Source: CADCWK01 sp965218235 (GTDB taxonomy: Bacteria; Chloroflexota; Chloroflexia; Thermomicrobiales; UBA6265). From it: a DNA stretch of 64,000 bases. The position numbers were made by a program, and so were the translations under genes. Under the pieces are notes generated by a model. The model did not search any database. It had not been told where the DNA came from and was given only the letters and a program-made list of their open reading frames with translations. The stretch is from positions 620,001 through 684,000 of the forward strand of contig OZ244595.1 in the NCBI GenBank assembly GCA_965218235.1, written 5' to 3'. Shown here one piece after another: positions 60,721-64,000 of this stretch. The first letter of the stretch is position 1. Each line of letters opens with the position of its first letter.

Positions 60721-62029
60721 GGTCGGGACTCGTTTCATGGGGGCGGCCGTTGGCGGCGGCGGTGCCACCGGCGGTCGCCGGCGAGAGGGTCGGGAACGCC
60801 GGCAGGCGGTCGAGGGCCTGGGTGATGTCGACGATCAGATCGGCGGGGTCTTCCAGTCCGACCGACATCCGTAGCGTGGCGCAGCGGTAGTCGCGGGCTG
60901 GTTCGCCGGTCTCCTGGCTGGGCGGCAGGGGTGGGAAGGAGATGATCGTCTCCGTCCCGCCGACGCTGGCGACGTAGGGGATCGTCCGCAGGAGCTGGGT
61001 GAAGGCGACGGCGGCATCCGTCCCGCCAGCGAGGTCGAAGGCGAGCATGGCGCCACTGCCGTGCGGCAGGTGCCGGTCGGCGACGTCGCCGCGCCCGGCG
61101 TCCGGGAGGCCGGGGTAGCGGACGGCGCAGACCGCGCGGTGGGCCCGCAGCGTGGCGGCGACGCGCAGGGCCGAGGCGCTCATCCAGGACAGGCGCGGGG
61201 CGAGGGTCCGGATGCCGCGCAGGATCAGCCAGGCGTCGAGCGGGCCAAGCAGCGGACCGAACAGGTAGCCGGCCCGCCGGATCGGGTCGATCAGGTCATG
61301 GCGTCCGGCGACGATGCCGCCGGTGGCGTCGTGGTGACCGCCGAGGAACTTGCCGGCGCTGTGGAGGACGAGGTCGGCGCCGTGGGCGAGCGGGCGGCAG
61401 AGTGCCGGGGTGGCGAAGGTGTTGTCGATCGCGAGCAGGGCGCCGGAGGGCCGGAGCGCCCGGGCGATGGCGGCGATGTCGGTCACGACGATGCCGGGGT
61501 TGGTGATCGTCTCGCTGAAGACGATCCGGGTGGTCGGCGTCATCGCCGCGAGGACAGCTTGCGGGTCGTTGCGTTCGGCGACCGTGACGCCGATGCCGAA
61601 GCGGGTGAAGTGGCCCTCCAGCAGGCTGACGGTGTCCTGGTAGCAGCCTGCGTTGAGGACGACGTGGTCGCCGGCCGAGAGCAGCGTCAGCATCGTCAGG
61701 GAGAGGGCGGCCATCCCGGAGGCGGTCGCGACGGCGTCGTCCGCCCCCTCGAGGTCGGCGACGGCCCGCTCCAGAGCCCGGACGTTGGGCATGCCGTCCC
61801 GGGCGTAGAGCGGGGCGCCGGTCTGGGCGACGCTGTCGGCGGTCGCGGCGTCGGCGAAGGCGTAGGACGTCCCGAACTCGATCGGGACGCTGACCGGCCG
61901 GACCGGGCCGCCACTCTGGCCGGCGTGAACGGCCCGGGTCCGGAATGCCGCGTGGTGGGAACCGGAGGGATGGCTGGCATCGTGGTCGTCCGGCTCATCC
62001 TGGCTGACATGATCGACGTTCCCGTTCAA
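60710..62029 (-). CDS. cystathionine gamma-synthase-family PLP enzyme
   Basis: A 439-residue PLP enzyme of trans-sulfuration or methionine gamma-lyase type. It shows the RAVHAGQ start motif, YARDGMPNVRALERAVADLE, ATASGMAALSLTML, LLAIDNTFATP and the PLP Lys227 in LHSAGKFLGGHHDATGG. The start is TTG 62029, with AAAGG further upstream. The 50-residue His/Asp-rich N-terminus and Ala/Gly-rich tail are unusual. Overlap with a sulfite-oxidase-like gene suggests joint organosulfur breakdown: the lyase would free sulfide or thiol, and the molybdoenzyme may oxidise a product. This link is inferred. Confidence 0.85.
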   Translation of the reverse strand: MNGNVDHVSQDEPDDHDASHPSGSHHAAFRTRAVHAGQSGGPVRPVSVPIEFGTSYAFADAATADSVAQTGAPLYARDGMPNVRALERAVADLEGADDAVATASGMAALSLTMLTLLSAGDHVVLNAGCYQDTVSLLEGHFTRFGIGVTVAERNDPQAVLAAMTPTTRIVFSETITNPGIVVTDIAAIARALRPSGALLAIDNTFATPALCRPLAHGADLVLHSAGKFLGGHHDATGGIVAGRHDLIDPIRRAGYLFGPLLGPLDAWLILRGIRTLAPRLSWMSASALRVAATLRAHRAVCAVRYPGLPDAGRGDVADRHLPHGSGAMLAFDLAGGTDAAVAFTQLLRTIPYVASVGGTETIISFPPLPPSQETGEPARDYRCATLRMSVGLEDPADLIVDITQALDRLPAFPTLSPATAGGTAAANGRPHETSPDHDA

Positions 62030-62584
62030 TGGCCGAGCCTTTCTGGTCGCGCATCGGAGGAGATCGGTCGCCCCTGGGTCTGGAAGCCGGTCGTCTCGTT
62101 GGAACGTCTGCGCTGAACGGTAGCACCGTCAGGGAGTGGAACGGGTAAACAGAGGGTATCAATCCGGGGAATGACCGTAACGACCCGCCCGTTGGAGCCG
62201 TGATGACTGGACCGAGGAGACCAGGCAATACGTTGAGAGTACGCTCGGACGCGGCCATGCAGATCATCACGGACGTCGTAGCGCGGGCAGCATCGTCAGG
62301 ATCCGCGAGGGTGCCGCGTCGCCAGATCGCGCGGGACACTGGCGAGACACTGGTCCTGTTCTTAACGAGGGGTGACGCCAGGACGGTTTCGAGGGGCGAT
62401 GGTGGTCCTGACCCGCGGCCGCCTGTTCCTGGTCTCGTCGCCGGTCACGCTCGGGCTGATTCAGGCGCAACGAAGCGGCCGACCAGTCCCTTCGGAGGAC
62501 GTGGTCGGCCGCTTCGTCAGGGCAGCCGGGTGGTCGCGATGTCCTGGCTCGGGTCGCGGTCGGTGGCGCTCGACCGGGCCGGGA
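62030..62584. other. intergenic region, no gene supported
   Basis: About 550 bases between two minus-strand genes. Except for the terminator hairpin at its right end, I see no repeat or RNA motif. I looked for a SAM-type riboswitch upstream of the PLP enzyme and did not find a convincing one. Confidence 0.5.
62470..62517 (-). terminator. 16-bp stem terminator-like hairpin
   Basis: ACGAAGCGGCCGACCA (62470-62485) pairs perfectly with TGGTCGGCCGCTTCGT (62502-62517) over a 16-base loop, 68 bases past the stop of the SnoaL-like gene. No T tract follows. Confidence 0.6.
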
Positions 62585-62944
62585 TCAGGACTCGAATTGG
62601 GGCCGGTCGAGCACGCGGAGCCAGGTGCCGTCGGGCTGCCGGCGGGCGACCTGGGCCCGGACGCCACCCCCGCCCGCGGCCGGCGTCGCTGTCAGGGCGA
62701 GGTCGCCAACGACGAGGGTCGTCAGCGGCGCCTCGGGCGGGCGGCTGGGCATCTGCCGGACCAGCGCGGCGAAGACGGCCTGGAGCGCCCCGCGGCCGAC
62801 GGTCAGTTCGCCGGTCGGGTAGGCGACGACGGCGTCCGGCTCGTAGAGCGCGGCCATGCCCTCGGCATCGCCGGTGTTGGCCCGCTCGACGTAGAGCCGG
62901 GTCAGATCCTCGGGGGTTGTCGCTCGCTCACGGTCGTCGGTCAT
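62585..62944 (-). CDS. SnoaL/DUF4440-like NTF2-fold protein
   Basis: A 119-residue protein of the NTF2-like superfamily. Helix RLYVERANTGDAEGMAALYE is followed by PDAVVAYPTGELTVGRGAL and the beta sheet (LTTLVVGDLALTA, RAQVARRQPDGTWLRVLD), a layout typical of DUF4440/SgcJ proteins. Members bind or isomerise small molecules, but many have no known activity. AAGGAG precedes ATG 62944. It is divergent from a LysR-type gene 102 bases away, which may regulate it. Confidence 0.85.
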   Translation of the reverse strand: MTDDRERATTPEDLTRLYVERANTGDAEGMAALYEPDAVVAYPTGELTVGRGALQAVFAALVRQMPSRPPEAPLTTLVVGDLALTATPAAGGGGVRAQVARRQPDGTWLRVLDRPQFES

Positions 62945-63032
62945 CGTGCGTCTCCTTCTGGTGATTCGACGTGCCTGCTTCAAGTCTGGGACCGGCGATG
63001 GCAGACGTCCAAGAGCAATACCCGATGCCAGC

Positions 63033-63038
63033 TATACT
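63033..63038 (+). promoter_or_regulatory. -10 box giving a probably leaderless LysR transcript
   Basis: TATACT at 63033-63038 ends only 8 bases before the ATG at 63047, and no ribosome site is present. Transcription would therefore start at or next to the ATG. A -35 match is weak. Confidence 0.5.
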
Positions 63039-63046
63039 CAGCCGTT

Positions 63047-63973
63047 ATGGAGATTCGACAACTGGAGTACTTCGTCGCGGTGGCCGACGAGGGGAGCTTT
63101 ACGAGGGCCGCCGCCCGGGTCCACGTCGCGCAGCCAGGGATCAGCGCCCAGATCCGCCGGCTGGAGCGGGAGCTGGGCGAGGAGCTGTTCGACCGCTCCG
63201 GTCGCGCCGTGCGGCTGACGGCGGTCGGAGCGGCCCTGCTGCCCCAGGCCCGGGCGGCGCTGGCGGCGTTCTCCGGCGTGCGCACGACCGTCGAGGAGTT
63301 CACCGGACTAGTGCGCGGCAGCGTCGCGGTCGGTATGGTGACGGCCTGCGCGATCACGGATCTGTTCGACCTGCTGGAGGCGTTCCACCGGGCCCAACCG
63401 GCGGTGGCGATCAGCCTGTCGGAGGGGAACTCGGACCGGCTGGTCGCGGACCTCCAGAGCGGTCAGCTGGACATCGCGCTGGTCGCGACCAGCATGGCAC
63501 CGACGCCGGCCGATCTCGCGACGCTCGTGCTCGCGGACGAGGCGCTCGTCGCAGTCGTCCTGCCCGACGACCCGCTGGCGGACCACGAGAGTATCACCGT
63601 GTCGGACCTGGGCGAGCTCCCGCTGATCTGCCTGCCGCGCGGGACCGGTGTCCGGACGGCGGTCGAGGACGGATGGGCGGCGTCCGGGTTCACACCGCGG
63701 ATCGCCCTGGAGGCGAGCAGCCCGGCCGTCCTGGCCGAGCTGGCCCAGCGCGGGCTCGGCATTGCGATCCTGCCGGAGTCGGTCGCGGACGCGCGGGGCC
63801 CTGGTCTCCGTGCGCTGCGGGTCGCCGAGCCACGGCTGCGGGGGCGGATCGAACTGGCCTGGCGGCGGGACGGGCCGCGGAGCCCGGCCACCCGCGCGCT
63901 GATCGCGCTGGCTCGGGAGCGGGTGGTTCCGGCGCCGCCGTTCGCTGGGGACGGCCAGGACAGGCTGGGCTGA
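63047..63973 (+). CDS. LysR-family transcriptional regulator
   Basis: The protein has 308 residues. The N-terminal winged HTH is MEIRQLEYFVAVADEGSFTR, then VAQPGISAQIRRLERELG and ELFDRSGRAVRLT. The effector-binding domain (residues about 90-295) has RGSVAVGMV, QLDIALVA and LAQRGLGIAILPES. The CbnR/BenM-like LPLICLPRGTGVRTAVE stretch suggests an aromatic or organic acid ligand group, but this is weak. It is divergent from the SnoaL-like gene, the classic LysR layout with its target. Confidence 0.92.
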   Translation: MEIRQLEYFVAVADEGSFTRAAARVHVAQPGISAQIRRLERELGEELFDRSGRAVRLTAVGAALLPQARAALAAFSGVRTTVEEFTGLVRGSVAVGMVTACAITDLFDLLEAFHRAQPAVAISLSEGNSDRLVADLQSGQLDIALVATSMAPTPADLATLVLADEALVAVVLPDDPLADHESITVSDLGELPLICLPRGTGVRTAVEDGWAASGFTPRIALEASSPAVLAELAQRGLGIAILPESVADARGPGLRALRVAEPRLRGRIELAWRRDGPRSPATRALIALARERVVPAPPFAGDGQDRLG

Positions 63974-64000
63974 TGAGATCGCGCTATTGGTCAGGTGGAG

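Noticed and set aside
62030..62170. SAM-type riboswitch upstream of the cystathionine gamma-synthase-family gene
   Set aside because: I looked for the conserved cores of SAM-I, SAM-II and SAM/SAH types and could not lay out a convincing structure.

Overview
The window is a high-GC bacterial chromosome segment, dense with genes on both strands. It carries no rRNA, tRNA or CRISPR array that I can see. Several traits suggest Chloroflexota, most likely a Thermomicrobia-like lineage: many exported proteins with Ala/Thr/Pro (TPAATP-type) linkers, PRC-barrel plus DUF2382 stress proteins in tandem, frequent GTG and TTG starts, and M42/M28 peptidases beside dipeptide-type transporters. This placement is inference from protein style, not from a marker gene.

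Layout. 1-456 is the 3' end of a PPK2 polyphosphate kinase. 781-8936 is one co-directional catabolic operon: peptide-type ABC binding protein and two permeases (no ATPases), an M42 peptidase, a GntR/FCD regulator, an M20D amidohydrolase, a Gfo/Idh/MocA dehydrogenase and a 39-residue orphan. It is headed by a near-consensus promoter with a perfect palindrome just after the -10 box. 8.9-22 kb holds exported and membrane proteins of unknown function (two tandem Tat-type Cys-rich paralogues, a zinc-ribbon membrane protein, a DUF3574 protein, a giant PTAT-repeat surface protein), an HTH/PIN toxin-antitoxin-like pair, an MBL hydrolase and a solo PD-(D/E)XK nuclease. 22.4-36.2 kb has an M28 peptidase, MFS exporter, SDR, MocR regulator, LysE exporter, two GT-C-like membrane glycosyltransferases and a YihY/BrkB protein. 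36.3-41.8 kb is a minus-strand stress/envelope cluster of four PRC-barrel/DUF2382 proteins with a Gly-rich protein, a small secreted protein, a 4-TM protein and a translationally coupled 27-residue peptide. 42-50.6 kb contains a degenerate receiver protein, a cell-wall amidase, an orphan permease pair and a nucleoside hydrolase.

50.8-55.3 kb is a decay zone. It has a dehydrogenase whose only plausible ATG is followed directly by TAG, an alpha/beta hydrolase with a frameshift and a stop, a frameshifted beta-propeller protein and a truncated DNA methyltransferase with an in-frame TGA. 55.4-57.5 kb is a divergent CDF-metal-transporter-fusion/Fur pair. 57.6-62 kb shows a DUF5615/DUF433 toxin-antitoxin module lying between two copies of the 3' end of a membrane-anchored sulfite-oxidase-like gene, which itself overlaps a cystathionine gamma-synthase-family gene. 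A SnoaL-like protein and a divergent, probably leaderless LysR gene close the window.

Repeats are prominent between genes. There is a family of about 175-bp intergenic elements (22.1, 25.9 and 30.3 kb, with a fragment at 48.5 kb), a 183-bp MITE-like element at 28.6 kb, a 112-bp inverted-repeat element at 48.6 kb and many GC-rich terminator-like hairpins. Starts were chosen by Shine-Dalgarno spacing and domain boundaries, so many differ from the longest possible reading frame.
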